From Ligilactobacillus sp. WC1T17 (GTDB taxonomy: Bacteria > Bacillota > Bacilli > Lactobacillales > Lactobacillaceae), in contig FOCC01000005.1 in assembly GCA_900110005.1 (NCBI GenBank), forward strand, positions 81,868-145,867: a DNA stretch of 64,000 nt, given 5' to 3'. Of this stretch, positions 26,888 to 36,746 are shown in pieces (the first letter of the stretch is position 1; the number at the start of each line of letters is the position of its first letter). Under the pieces are notes generated by a model. The model had not been told where the DNA came from. It searched no databases and saw nothing but the letters and a program-made list of their open reading frames with translations. The translations under genes and the position numbers were made by a program.

Positions 26888-27883
26888 TTAACGATCATTA
26901 TATCCATTTGGATGAGATGAATGCCATGCCCACGCTGTTTCGATAATTTTATGAATATCATCAAATTGTGGTTTCCAGCCTAAGATTTCCCGAGCTTTAT
27001 CAGAGCAGGCAATCAAAGAGTCAGGATCGCCGCCACGTCTTGGTGCCATTTCAGCTGGGATTTCCTTGCCTGTAACATCGCGGGCAGCCTTGACGATTTC
27101 AAGGTTGGAGAAGCCGGTTGAAGACCCAAGGTTGAAGGCATTTGATTCATGGCCTTGACGCAAGTAGTCAACAGCTAAAATATGTGCATCCGCTAAATCA
27201 AATGGGTGAACATAGTCACGGACATTAGTGCCATCTGGCGTATTATAGTCATTACCAAAGATTTGCAATTTTTCGCGTTGGCCTTGAGCCACTTGCAAAA
27301 CGATTGGCAATAAGTGGGTTTCAGGATGGTGATCTTCACCGATAGAGCCGTCTGGCTTAGCCCCGGCAACGTTGAAGTAGCGCAAAGCTACAAACTTCAT
27401 CCCGTAGGCTTCATCAGCCCAGCGCATGATTTTTTCCATCATCAGCTTGCTTTCGCCGTAAGGATTGATTGGGTTTTGCGGATCAGTTTCTTTGATAGGC
27501 ATTGTTTCAGGAATCCCATAAGTAGCTGCCGTTGATGAGAAGACAATATACTTCACGTCAAATTCGCGCATTACTTCCAGTAATTTAACCATGCCGGCTG
27601 TGTTGTTATCAAAATATTTCAACGGATTCTTCATCGATTCAGCCACCAAAGAAAAGGCTGCAAAGTGAATTACTGCATCAACATCTGGGTTTTCCTTGAA
27701 GACTTTGCGCATAAAGTCTTGATCGGACAAATCGCCTTGATAAAACTTAGCTTCTTTTCTAACGGCTTGCCGGTGGCCAGTAACTAAACTGTCAACGACA
27801 ACAACATCTTGGCCTTGTTCAACTAAACGATCAACGGTATGGGATCCAATGTATCCGGCACCGCCTAATACTAATACTGCCAT
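26888..27883 (-). CDS. galE: UDP-glucose 4-epimerase
   Basis: 331-residue short-chain dehydrogenase/reductase enzyme interconverting UDP-glucose and UDP-galactose. NAD-binding GGAGYIGSH is at the N terminus; the catalytic pair appears as FSSTAATYG (Ser/Thr) and [12 protein letters not shown] (Tyr and Lys). GGAGG lies about eight bases before the ATG. It supplies UDP-Gal for the Leloir pathway and for cell-surface polysaccharide. Confidence 0.95.
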   Translation of the reverse strand: MAVLVLGGAGYIGSHTVDRLVEQGQDVVVVDSLVTGHRQAVRKEAKFYQGDLSDQDFMRKVFKENPDVDAVIHFAAFSLVAESMKNPLKYFDNNTAGMVKLLEVMREFDVKYIVFSSTAATYGIPETMPIKETDPQNPINPYGESKLMMEKIMRWADEAYGMKFVALRYFNVAGAKPDGSIGEDHHPETHLLPIVLQVAQGQREKLQIFGNDYNTPDGTNVRDYVHPFDLADAHILAVDYLRQGHESNAFNLGSSTGFSNLEIVKAARDVTGKEIPAEMAPRRGGDPDSLIACSDKAREILGWKPQFDDIHKIIETAWAWHSSHPNGYNDR

Positions 27884-28105
27884 CTTTTTTCCTCCAAAGT
27901 ATCTGATATTTTCAATTATATTTTACTACATAAAAGGATAAATGTAACTAAAATTTACTAAAAATATTTATTTTTTGCTATTTTAAAACAACAGTTTCCC
28001 TTTTATTTTAATTAAAATTGCTTCAAATAGCAATCAGTCTTTGCTTGCCTTGCTTTGCCGGTTGTGCTTAAATGAAAACAGACACTTTAAAAAAGGAGGC
28101 ATTTG

Positions 28106-28831
28106 ATGGCGCCCGTTTATAAAGAAATTATCACTGACCTCAAAAAAAGAATCTTTGCCGGTGAATTTTTGCAGATGAAACTGCCTGATGAACGAACTTT
28201 GGCCCAAAGTTATCAAGTCAGCCGCTCATCTATTAAAAGAGCTTTAAGCAAGATGGCACACGACGGCATCATCTTCAAAAAACGCGGTTCCGGCACCTTT
28301 ATTAACCCGCTGTATCTCAAAAATGAGTCGGTTTTCAACTACGAAGCCGGCAGTAATTTAGGCGTGACCGATAATTTTAACATGAACGGCCACAAACCGG
28401 CAGTCAGGGTCTTGGATTTTACGGTCAAAAAAGCCACCCCTGAATTACAAAGGGACCTCTTTTTAAGCCCCGATGATTTTGTTTACCAAATCGTCCGCTT
28501 GCGTCTCTTTGATGACCAGCCCTTTATGATTGAAACCGGCTTTATTCCAATTAAATTAGCGCCTGAACTATCGCAAAAAATCATCGAAGGCTCTTTGTTC
28601 AACTACATGCAAACCCAAAAAGGTCAAGCCGTCACGAAATCATTCATGTCTATTTTTGCAGAACCTTCAACCAAAAAAGACCAAGAGTTGCTGGGTTTAT
28701 CTAGTACCGAACCGGTCGGGGTGATGGAAGGCATCTTCTTTTTAGATAATGGCACGCCGTTTGAATTTTCCAGCATGCGGTTCCATTACCGCTATATGAA
28801 ATTTAATACTTTTGTCACAGTCAATCATTAA
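28106..28831 (+). CDS. GntR/HutC-family transcriptional regulator (UTRA domain)
   Basis: 241 residues: winged helix-turn-helix 1-70 (LPDERTLAQSYQVSRSSIKRAL) and a UTRA ligand-binding domain 85-240. GGAGG six bases before the ATG at 28106 fixes the start over the TTG one codon earlier. It lies just upstream of the phosphoketolase gene on the same strand, and an AATTGG/CCAATT inverted repeat sits between the two. HutC members usually bind sugar phosphates or related effectors. It may instead act on the amino-sugar operators elsewhere in this window, whose half-sites also contain AATTGG. Confidence 0.88.
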   Translation: MAPVYKEIITDLKKRIFAGEFLQMKLPDERTLAQSYQVSRSSIKRALSKMAHDGIIFKKRGSGTFINPLYLKNESVFNYEAGSNLGVTDNFNMNGHKPAVRVLDFTVKKATPELQRDLFLSPDDFVYQIVRLRLFDDQPFMIETGFIPIKLAPELSQKIIEGSLFNYMQTQKGQAVTKSFMSIFAEPSTKKDQELLGLSSTEPVGVMEGIFFLDNGTPFEFSSMRFHYRYMKFNTFVTVNH

Positions 28832-28832
28832 G

Positions 28833-28854
28833 CGCCCTTTAAGGCGTTTTTTTA
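28833..28854 (+). terminator. Weak terminator after the GntR gene
   Basis: Short hairpin (cgcc 28833-28836, ggcg 28843-28846) followed by T7. It may leak into the phosphoketolase gene. Confidence 0.55.
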
Positions 28855-28867
28855 GGCCAGCTTTTTG

Positions 28868-28885
28868 AATTGGTACGTTCCAATT
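28868..28885. promoter_or_regulatory. Inverted-repeat operator candidate for phosphoketolase
   Basis: AATTGG (28868-28873) and CCAATT (28880-28885) form a perfect 6-bp inverted repeat with six bases between, ending 10 bases upstream of the -35 box. A site for the adjacent GntR regulator is the simplest reading. Confidence 0.55.
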
Positions 28886-28895
28886 GTTTTATTAA

Positions 28896-28923
28896 TTGAC
28901 TCCAAATAAAAAAATGATAGAAT
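28896..28923 (+). promoter_or_regulatory. Promoter of the phosphoketolase gene
   Basis: TTGACT (28896-28901), 16-base spacer, TAGAAT (28918-28923), 34 bases before the ATG. Confidence 0.75.
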
Positions 28924-28957
28924 AAAGATATCAAATCAACCGTAAAGGAGCTTTATT

Positions 28958-31327
28958 ATGGCAACAGATTATTCATCCAAAGAATATTTCCAAAAACTTG
29001 ATGCCTACTGGCGGGCAGCCGATTACATCTCGGTAGGTCAACTTTATTTAAAAGACAATCCCTTATTAAGAAGAGACCTTAAAGCTTCCGACCTTAAAGC
29101 TAAGCCCATCGGCCACTGGGGCACAATTGCCGGTCAAAACTTTATCTACGCTCATTTAAACCGGGTCATTAACAAGTATGATTTAAACATGTTTTACATT
29201 GAAGGACCTGGTCACGGTGGTCAAGTTATGGTCTCCAACTCTTATCTTGACGGCAGTTATTCGGAAATCTACCCTGAAATCAGCCAAGATGAAGCCGGCA
29301 TGAAGAAACTCTTCAAACGCTTCTCCTTCCCAGGCGGGGTTGCTTCCCACGCTGCACCAGAAACCCCGGGTTCCATTCATGAAGGCGGTGAATTAGGCTA
29401 TTCTATTTCCCACGCCACAGGTGCTATCTTGGATAATCCTGATTTAATCGCTGCCGTCGTCGTTGGTGATGGCGAAGCTGAAACCGGTCCTTTAGCGACT
29501 TCTTGGCAATCAAACAAATTCATCAACCCGATTCACGATGGTGCTATCTTGCCAATTCTTGATTTAAACGGCTTCAAGATTTCCAACCCAACCATTTTAT
29601 CTAGGGAACCAAATGAAACACTGCTGAAGTATTTTGAAGGCTTAGGCTGGCATCCAATCCTAGTTGAAGGCAACAATCCCCAATTGCTGCATCCTCAAAT
29701 GGCTCAAGCTATGGATCAAGCTATTGAAGAAATCAAAGCTATTCAAACCACTGCCCGTCAAAATAACGATGATTCGCTGCCAACATGGCCAATGATTATC
29801 TTCCGGGCTCCTAAAGGCTGGACCGGTCCTAAGATGTGGGACAATAAGCCAATTGAAGGCTCATTTAGAGCCCACCAAATTCCTATCCCCGTAGACCAAG
29901 ACCATATGGAACATGCCGACCAATTAACAGCTTGGTTAAAGAGCTACCGTCCTGAAGAATTATTCGACCAAGATGGCAAATTAAAGGCTGATATTGCTGC
30001 TATCCTGCCTCAAGGCTCCAAACGTATGGCAGCTAATCCGCATACTAACCCCGGCAGCTTAATTAAAGATTTAATCTTGCCTGACTTTAGAGATTTTGCC
30101 CTGGATAACACGGAACACGGCAAAGTCGAAGCCCAAGACATGACCGTTTTAGGCAAATACTTGCAAGCCGTCATGGCTCAAAATGAAAAGAACCATAACT
30201 TCCGCATTTTTGGACCTGATGAAACCATGTCCAACCGGTTAGCACCAATTTTTGAAAGCTCAAAACGTCAATGGATGCAAGCCATTAAAGAACCAAATGA
30301 TGAATTTTTGGCACATTCAGGCCGCATCATTGATTCCCAGTTATCTGAACACCAAGATGAAGGCTTCCTTGAAGGTTATGTTTTAACAGGTCGCCATGGC
30401 TTCTTTGCTTCTTATGAAGCCTTCTTAAGAGTTGTTGATTCAATGCTGACCCAACACTTTAAGTGGCTCAGAAAGGCCAAAGAACAACCTTGGCGCAGTG
30501 AAATCCCTTCACTGAATATTGTTTCAACTTCAACTGTCTTCCAACAAGACCATAACGGCTACACCCACCAAGATCCTGGTATCTTAGGCCATTTAGCTGA
30601 TAAAAAGCCTGAATTTATTCGCGAATACTTGCCGGCTGACGCCAACTCCCTGTTAGCTGTCTTCGATAAAGTCTTAAATGACCGTGAAAAAATCAACTTG
30701 ATTGTATCTTCTAAGCATCCGCGTCCCCAATTCTACACAGCTAGTGAAGCTAAAGAATTAGTCGATAAGGGCTTAAAGATTATTGATTGGGCTTCGACCG
30801 ATTATCAAAGCGAACCTGACGTGGTCATCGCGGCTTGCGGAACTGAACCAAACCTTGAATCTTTAGCCGCTATCTCTATCTTGCATGACTTATTGCCTGA
30901 TTTGAAGATTCGCTTTATCAATGTCTTAGACATCTTGAAACTTCGGTCACCAAAACTTAATCCTCGCGGCTTAAGCGACGCTGAATTCGATGCCTACTTC
31001 ACCAAAGATAAGCCAATCTTATTTGCCTTCCACGGCTATGAAGGCTTAATCCGTGACCTCTTCTTTGACCGTCACAATCATAACGTCATGATTCATGGCT
31101 ACCGCGAAAATGGTGATATTACCACTCCATTTGACATGCGGGTCTTAAATCAAATGGACCGCTTTGACCTGGTCAAAGATATTGTCTTGCATCTGCCAGA
31201 TTACGATAAATATGGGCAAATTGCCGCTCAAATGGACAGCATCATTGCTAAACACAAGCAATTCATTCGTGACGAAGGCCGTGACCTGCCTGAAGTTGAA
31301 AACTGGCACTGGCAGCCTTTAAAATAA
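28958..31327 (+). CDS. xfp: Xylulose-5-phosphate/fructose-6-phosphate phosphoketolase
   Basis: Key enzyme of the heterolactic pathway: splits xylulose 5-P (and often fructose 6-P) with phosphate into acetyl phosphate and glyceraldehyde 3-P (or erythrose 4-P), using thiamine diphosphate. 789 residues, normal length. Visible motifs are [26 protein letters not shown], the ThDP motif [14 protein letters not shown] and the C-terminal [10 protein letters not shown] block. AAAGGAG precedes the ATG. It has its own promoter and terminator and sits behind a GntR regulator. Its dependence on thiamine diphosphate links it to the YkoEDC transporter here. Confidence 0.97.
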   Translation: MATDYSSKEYFQKLDAYWRAADYISVGQLYLKDNPLLRRDLKASDLKAKPIGHWGTIAGQNFIYAHLNRVINKYDLNMFYIEGPGHGGQVMVSNSYLDGSYSEIYPEISQDEAGMKKLFKRFSFPGGVASHAAPETPGSIHEGGELGYSISHATGAILDNPDLIAAVVVGDGEAETGPLATSWQSNKFINPIHDGAILPILDLNGFKISNPTILSREPNETLLKYFEGLGWHPILVEGNNPQLLHPQMAQAMDQAIEEIKAIQTTARQNNDDSLPTWPMIIFRAPKGWTGPKMWDNKPIEGSFRAHQIPIPVDQDHMEHADQLTAWLKSYRPEELFDQDGKLKADIAAILPQGSKRMAANPHTNPGSLIKDLILPDFRDFALDNTEHGKVEAQDMTVLGKYLQAVMAQNEKNHNFRIFGPDETMSNRLAPIFESSKRQWMQAIKEPNDEFLAHSGRIIDSQLSEHQDEGFLEGYVLTGRHGFFASYEAFLRVVDSMLTQHFKWLRKAKEQPWRSEIPSLNIVSTSTVFQQDHNGYTHQDPGILGHLADKKPEFIREYLPADANSLLAVFDKVLNDREKINLIVSSKHPRPQFYTASEAKELVDKGLKIIDWASTDYQSEPDVVIAACGTEPNLESLAAISILHDLLPDLKIRFINVLDILKLRSPKLNPRGLSDAEFDAYFTKDKPILFAFHGYEGLIRDLFFDRHNHNVMIHGYRENGDITTPFDMRVLNQMDRFDLVKDIVLHLPDYDKYGQIAAQMDSIIAKHKQFIRDEGRDLPEVENWHWQPLK

Positions 31328-31330
31328 GCT

Positions 31331-31364
31331 AAAAAAGCACAGCTAATAGCTGTGCTTTTTTTTA
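31331..31364 (+). terminator. Terminator after phosphoketolase
   Basis: Long hairpin (arms about 31332-31344 and 31348-31360, loop aat) followed by T8. Confidence 0.88.
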
Positions 31365-32140
31365 AGCGGTAATTTCCGTTTGTTGTTTTAACCGGCTTAA
31401 ATCTTTCCGGTAGTCTGCAATTTCATCCAGGAAACTGCGGTGCGTTTGCTGTTACAAAAACGAAATATCATCGGTTTGCCCATAATAATCCTTTGGCAGC
31501 GTCTTCAATTGTTTAAACAGCTGCTCAATACTATCACTGCCAGCAGCTTTAGCCCATTTTTCCAAAAAAGCAGTTAGATTGGCTTGATAACTGCCTTGCG
31601 CTGCTTCAGACTGATTATCTTTCAGCTTAACTTGACTTGCCACCTGCATTCTTTGCTGCAAATCAGGTGAATAAAATGCTCAATGCAAATCATAGTCCTT
31701 TTTTCCCACAGCGAGTACTTGGCTGCCATCATGATAAAAAGTTGTGGCCACATTAAGATACTGACTATATTGCTCAAAAACTTGGTCAAATTTTGCTTGA
31801 TTGTCTTTTGAAATAAAGGTCTGCTCAATTTCTTTACCTGCTTTAATCGCTGAAAAATAAGCCAGACGTGCGTTTGCATGCGACAGCGTATTAGGGATTA
31901 AGATTGCTGGTATTCATAACCACATCATCTAAAGTGTGAGAAATTTCGTTAAGCAAGTTTTCAGCCTGATTCTTGCTGGTATCATCCAAATGCTCAAAAG
32001 CCCCTGCTTTTTCCAATTCTTGGTTGAGTTTCTTCCCCAATTCCCCAAAGTAGCATCAACATCATTATAATCATAACTTGCTACTGCTTGAAAAATATGG
32101 CTTTTACTACTGAAAGCCGCTAACTCAAAAAGCTAGACCA
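31362..32140 (-). pseudogene. Decayed gene, multiple stops and frameshifts
   Basis: No intact frame spans the region, but conceptual translation of the minus strand gives one continuous helical protein of about 250 residues if lesions are repaired. Lesions seen: a TAA at 31452-31454, a TGA at 31680-31682 where Trp (TGG) would fit, an extra base near 31900 that splits SNLNP from NTLSHANARLAYFSA, and a one-base loss in a G run near 32045. The reconstructed C terminus reads FLDEIADYRKDLSRLKQQTEITA-like sequence to a TAA at 31362. Composition (Lys, Gln, Asp-rich, helical) suggests a secreted or lipoprotein-type envelope protein. I do not recognise the family. Confidence 0.7.
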
Positions 32141-32161
32141 TTCAAAATAAAATAACAGCTT

Positions 32162-32201
32162 TAAAAAAAGTCCAACCCCCTTACCAGGCTTGGACTTTTT
32201 T
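32162..32201 (-). terminator. Terminator after the flippase gene
   Basis: Arms 32163-32175 and 32190-32201 pair almost perfectly around a 14-base loop, with T7 on the minus strand. Confidence 0.78.
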
Positions 32202-32209
32202 GTTAACTC

Positions 32210-33835
32210 TTATTCAAAATGTTTGCCATGAGCTGGCTTTTGTACGGGAATCTTCACATTAAAACCAAAAATAGCTTTCAATAAACCACTCTTATTAAGC
32301 AAAAACAGGTATAGTAACATGAAACTTCCGCCCAACAGCGCTGCATAGATGAAGGCTGAAATTTTGCTTTGCGGGATAAAGACCAGCTTAATTGCCGTGT
32401 TAACCAGCCAAGCCGGTCCTAAAACTAAAGCATTGATAACTAGAATTTTCCACACATTACGCATTTTAATCCGGCTTAAATAATGCCGTTTGAGATAGCC
32501 GTATGAAATGACCGTCATGCTGGCAAAAGTCAAAGTCGTCGCTAAAATGGTCCCATAAGCACCGAATAAGTATGTCAAAGGCACTTGCAAGGCCAATTTT
32601 AAAATGATACCTAAAATCAATTGATGTACCACATAGTGGTGGTTGCCTAAAGATTGGATGACTGTAAAGAAATCCGTAAAGGTGGCCATAAAAACACTGC
32701 AAACCAAAGCAAAAGCCATCAAATGAGCCGCTGTTTGATCAAAAGGAAAGAAAATCCCATTGACTTCCCAAGCTAAAATAGCTAATATACCGGCACTTGG
32801 TAACAAAGCTACCAGCATTAACTCGATATTTTGTGCAATCGTCGCGCCGATTTGCCGCTGATCATTTTTCTTAGCCAAAGTGGCCAAAAGCGGCAGTGAT
32901 GATTCCGACACGGCAATGGTCAAAGAAATAACCACCGTCGTAATTTTATTAGGGTTGGCTGAAAAATAGGTATACAAGTTTTGCGCCGTCAATTCAGCCA
33001 TCCCGGTTAAATCAACCATGATACTTTTAAAAGTCAATTGGTCGATAAATTGGAAGATGGTAACAGCTGACCCTACAAAGATAAAAGGCAAAGCTTCTTT
33101 GACGATATTAATAAAAATCGGCGCCACCTTTAAATTGTCGGCAGGCAGACTTTCTTGATAAAGTGTTCTAAAATAGGGCATTTTTTTCAGCGTATAACTG
33201 AACAAGTATAAATAACAAGCAATCGCACCGATGAAAGTGGCAAAAGTACTATAATTGACAGCCTTCACATAGCCTTGGTGAAAGACATTCATAATCATAA
33301 ACGTTGCCAACAAAATAAAAATCACTCGCGCAAACTGCTCCCACAACTGGGAAACCCCAAAAGGATGCATATCAGAATTACCTTGATAAAAACCACGAAT
33401 CAAACTCATCGGTGGAATAATAATCAAAGTCGGCACCATCACCCGGATAGCGGTTGTTGCTACCTTAGTTGACACAACCGCACTTTGCGCCGCAATCATA
33501 GGGGCAAAAAGATAGAGCAAAAAGCCGCAAACCAGCCCTGTGCCAATCATAAATAAAAGGCCGTATTTAAAAACCCGCAGACTGTTTTTAAACTTATTTT
33601 GCCCATTGTATTCAGCCACCTGCCGCGCTATCGCCGTGGGAAAACCTGCCACACCCAGCGATAAAAAGAGGGCATATGGGGTGTAGGCCGTATTAAAAAT
33701 GGCCTGAGCTGCATTTTGGTGGGATGGGCTTCCCATCATCAATAACCAGGGAATCAAGTAGATAATCCCTAAAACACGGGAAAAGATGCTGCCAAACATC
33801 ATCCAAAAAGTTCCTGATAGTAATTTGTTTTTCAT
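32210..33835 (-). CDS. MurJ/YtgP-like polysaccharide or lipid II flippase
   Basis: About 541 residues with 14 predicted membrane spans, of the MOP superfamily branch (YtgP/SpoVB-like) that serves as lipid II flippase in many Firmicutes. N-terminal LLSGTFWMMFGSIFSRVLGI and the PTAIARQVAEYN segment are typical. The ATG at 33835 has GGAGAA seven bases upstream; the frame extends five codons to a GTG at 33850 that overlaps that ribosome site. It may flip lipid II or another lipid-linked polymer; I cannot separate the two. Confidence 0.88.
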   Translation of the reverse strand: MKNKLLSGTFWMMFGSIFSRVLGIIYLIPWLLMMGSPSHQNAAQAIFNTAYTPYALFLSLGVAGFPTAIARQVAEYNGQNKFKNSLRVFKYGLLFMIGTGLVCGFLLYLFAPMIAAQSAVVSTKVATTAIRVMVPTLIIIPPMSLIRGFYQGNSDMHPFGVSQLWEQFARVIFILLATFMIMNVFHQGYVKAVNYSTFATFIGAIACYLYLFSYTLKKMPYFRTLYQESLPADNLKVAPIFINIVKEALPFIFVGSAVTIFQFIDQLTFKSIMVDLTGMAELTAQNLYTYFSANPNKITTVVISLTIAVSESSLPLLATLAKKNDQRQIGATIAQNIELMLVALLPSAGILAILAWEVNGIFFPFDQTAAHLMAFALVCSVFMATFTDFFTVIQSLGNHHYVVHQLILGIILKLALQVPLTYLFGAYGTILATTLTFASMTVISYGYLKRHYLSRIKMRNVWKILVINALVLGPAWLVNTAIKLVFIPQSKISAFIYAALLGGSFMLLYLFLLNKSGLLKAIFGFNVKIPVQKPAHGKHFE

Positions 33836-33922
33836 TCTTATGTTCTCCACTTAAAATTAACCTTAAAAAGGCAACACAAAAATATTATATACTATTTTAA
33901 AAACTTTTGGCTATTTTTAGCC

Positions 33923-33959
33923 AAAATAAAAAGGCCCCATTAAGGAGCCTTTTTATTTT
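33923..33959 (-). terminator. Terminator after oppA
   Basis: 13-bp perfect arms (33923-33935 with 33947-33959) around an 11-base loop, at the end of the opp operon. Confidence 0.85.
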
Positions 33960-33961
33960 GC

Positions 33962-35734
33962 TTATTTAGTCAAAGAAACATTTTCCCAAAGAGTGTAACC
34001 CTTAGATGTTTGCAAAGTGAAGCCCTTGACAGAGTTCTTAACTGGATAAGCATCATAGTAGTCTTGAATTGGCACTACATAAGCTTGATTGTTCATGTAT
34101 GCTTGCCATTCTTTGAATTGCTTTACACGCCACTTGTGGTTTGTAACAGCCTTTTGAGAGTCAATGTTCTTGAGATATTGGTTGTTCTTCTTGGAAACAA
34201 AACGAGTAAAGTTGTATGGAGCACCTTCACTGTAAAGATCTGCCGGAGATGGTTCAGATGAAAGTGACCATGCACCAAAGAAGACATCGATATCTTTCGT
34301 ATCATTTTCAACTTTATCGTAGAAGTTGTTGAAGTCAAGCAAACGACCATTAGTCAATTGAGCCTTGATACCAATCTTCTTCCAGCATTGGATGTAGTTC
34401 TTCATGATAGCTTCTTGGTTAGCAGAACCTGACATAGCTGCTAAATGGACAACCAACTTCTTGCCGGATGGAGTCTTACGGTAACCGTCTTTACCCTTCT
34501 TGTAACCTGCCTTATCAAGTAAGGAGTTAGCCTTCTTGATATTTTGTGGGAAGCCTTTAAGAGCAGTATTCTTGTATTCTTTGAAGGCTGCAGGGATAAG
34601 GGAGGTTGCACGTGTCCGCAAGCCGTAGCCGAACTTGTTGGAAACTTGTTCAACGTTCAAAGCATAAGCCATAGCTTGACGCAAGGACTTGTTGTTCATC
34701 TTAGCATTCTTATCTTCAACGTTCTTGCCGGTCTTAGAATCGTACTTACCAACTTTAAAGCCCATGTAACTGTAAGCAAGTTCGGCTTTACCAACCATCG
34801 TGTAGCCCTTTGGCTTCTTGTTTTGACCATAAACAGATGCTGGTTCATCAAGCATGATGTCATACTTCTTGGACTTCAAAGCAGCCCCAGCGGTTGAAGT
34901 TGAGACCGTTTCAATCGTAATCTTAGATAAGGATGGCTTCTTGCCCCAGTAGTATGTGTTAGGAACAAATTCAGCTGATTCACCTTGAACCAGTTTAGAG
35001 AATTTATATGGACCATAAGTTACAGGATTCTTACGAACTTTGTCGCTTGATTGCAGCTTAGAGAATGGAACATCTTTCAAATATTCATATGGTTCAGCAT
35101 TTTCCCAAATATAACCTGAACCTGATGTTTGCATACCAGGTGTCATTTGCTTAAAGTGAAGCACAACTGTATACTTGTCCGGCATAGTGATACCTGAGAT
35201 CGTATCAGACTTGCCTGCATGATATTCTTCCATACCCTTGATGTTCTTCAAAGAATCGGTGTAACGGTTACTCTTTGAAGCAGGGTTGGCAATGATTTCG
35301 TAAGCATATTCAACGTCTTTGGCAGTAAGTGGCAACCCATTTGACCACTTAACCTTCTTGTTGATCTTAATAGTAGCTGTCTTAGCGCTATCATCAAAGG
35401 AGATGTCAGCAGCGCCGCCTTTAACAAATTTATAGTTGTCATCATATTTGAACAAGGATTGTTGTGCAAATTGACCAACTTCAGAATCAATGGCATCATC
35501 AGAAAGTTCAGAGGCAAAGATACCTTTGAAAGCTGAATCACTAACAACCCCAACTTTAAGGGTGCCGCCTTTTTTAGCGGTTGCGGTATTCTTGTAAGCA
35601 ACTGGCAAAGTAGCCTTAGTTGTTTTTGACGATGATGATGAACTGCTGCTCTTACTATTACTGCAGCCTGTAAGTGCAAGTGCTGATAAAGACAAAACAG
35701 CAACTGTACCTGCTAAAACCTTCTTTGTTTTCAT
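33962..35734 (-). CDS. oppA: Oligopeptide-binding lipoprotein
   Basis: 590 residues. The signal peptide ends in a lipobox, LSALALTGC, followed by a Ser-rich linker (SNSKSSSSSSSS) and a family 5 solute-binding domain (KKVKWSNGLPLTAKDVEYAYE is the typical SBP_bac_5 segment). It captures peptides outside the membrane for OppBCDF. The gene is the last of the operon, 65 bases after oppC, with GGGGG before its ATG. Codon bias is strong, as expected for an abundant protein. Confidence 0.95.
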   Translation of the reverse strand: MKTKKVLAGTVAVLSLSALALTGCSNSKSSSSSSSSKTTKATLPVAYKNTATAKKGGTLKVGVVSDSAFKGIFASELSDDAIDSEVGQFAQQSLFKYDDNYKFVKGGAADISFDDSAKTATIKINKKVKWSNGLPLTAKDVEYAYEIIANPASKSNRYTDSLKNIKGMEEYHAGKSDTISGITMPDKYTVVLHFKQMTPGMQTSGSGYIWENAEPYEYLKDVPFSKLQSSDKVRKNPVTYGPYKFSKLVQGESAEFVPNTYYWGKKPSLSKITIETVSTSTAGAALKSKKYDIMLDEPASVYGQNKKPKGYTMVGKAELAYSYMGFKVGKYDSKTGKNVEDKNAKMNNKSLRQAMAYALNVEQVSNKFGYGLRTRATSLIPAAFKEYKNTALKGFPQNIKKANSLLDKAGYKKGKDGYRKTPSGKKLVVHLAAMSGSANQEAIMKNYIQCWKKIGIKAQLTNGRLLDFNNFYDKVENDTKDIDVFFGAWSLSSEPSPADLYSEGAPYNFTRFVSKKNNQYLKNIDSQKAVTNHKWRVKQFKEWQAYMNNQAYVVPIQDYYDAYPVKNSVKGFTLQTSKGYTLWENVSLTK

Positions 35735-35799
35735 AATAGAACCCCCTAGAGTTTAAAAATTGGTATTATTGATATTACCCAAAAGTTATAGAACAAAAA

Positions 35800-36732
35800 T
35801 TAACCTAAACGCTGGCGCGCATCGGCCGCCCGGCGCAAAACATTACCGACATAACTGATACCAACACAAATTACTAAAATAAGTAACGCAGCCGGCAGCC
35901 AAACCCAAGGCTTTTCAGTTAAAACGGATGGATCATTGGCATAACCAACGAGTGTCCCCAAACTTGGCACATCGTTTGGTAAACCAAAACCTAAGAAAGT
36001 AAGTGAAACTTCAATCCCAATGTTGCTTGCTAAACTTAAAGTAGCATCAACAATGATAATTGAACTGAGGTTAGGCAAAAGTTCACGTACCATAATCATA
36101 AAATCACTGGTACCTGATGTTTTCGAAGCGCTGATGTAATCTTTTTTGGCTTCTGACAAGGCTTTGGACCGAATCAAACGGGCGGTCCCAACCCAATAGA
36201 AGGCAGCCATAATCAAGATAAAAGTCCACATATTGTAGTGTGGAATCACTGTTACCAAAACAATGATAATCATCAAGGTTGGAATAACTAACATAAAGTC
36301 CAAAAAGCGCATCATGACGTTATCAACACGGCCACCGTAATACCCGGCAACCAGGCCAAAAACAATTCCCAGCACTTCCATCAAAATAGTAACTGAAATA
36401 CCGATGATTAATGAATTTCTAGCACCCAAAATGAGCATTTGGAAAACATCGCGTCCACCTTCATCAGCACCAAGCCACATGCCATCAACACCTGGGCGAT
36501 TATACTGTTTAAAGATATCAACGGTCATTACTTTGTCGGTATTTAGGAATAACGAGCCAATGAAAATACCTAAAATCAAAACAACTAAGATAATCAAGGC
36601 CCCTAAAGCGCCTTTGTCCATCGCAAATTCACGCGCTAAAACTCTCAAACCTGAAGGAGCTTCATTTTTCGCCTGCATATTAGCCACTGCTTCTTGGCCG
36701 CTATAAGCTTTTTCTTGCTTTTTCTTACCCAA
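35800..36732 (-). CDS. oppC: Oligopeptide ABC transporter permease
   Basis: 310 residues, soluble N-terminal tail of about 35 residues, then six spans. The EAA-type cytoplasmic loop SEAKKDYISASKTSGTSD contacts the ATPases. The start is TTG at 36732 with GGAGG eight bases upstream; the protein then reads GKKKQEKAYSG. It lies 14 bases after oppB. Confidence 0.94.
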   Translation of the reverse strand: MGKKKQEKAYSGQEAVANMQAKNEAPSGLRVLAREFAMDKGALGALIILVVLILGIFIGSLFLNTDKVMTVDIFKQYNRPGVDGMWLGADEGGRDVFQMLILGARNSLIIGISVTILMEVLGIVFGLVAGYYGGRVDNVMMRFLDFMLVIPTLMIIIVLVTVIPHYNMWTFILIMAAFYWVGTARLIRSKALSEAKKDYISASKTSGTSDFMIMVRELLPNLSSIIIVDATLSLASNIGIEVSLTFLGFGLPNDVPSLGTLVGYANDPSVLTEKPWVWLPAALLILVICVGISYVGNVLRRAADARQRLG

Positions 36733-36746
36733 TATAAGCTCCTCCT

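Noticed and set aside
35248..35703. Open frame of 151 codons overlapping oppA in another frame
   Set aside because: Shadow frame; low-complexity composition follows from oppA codon bias.
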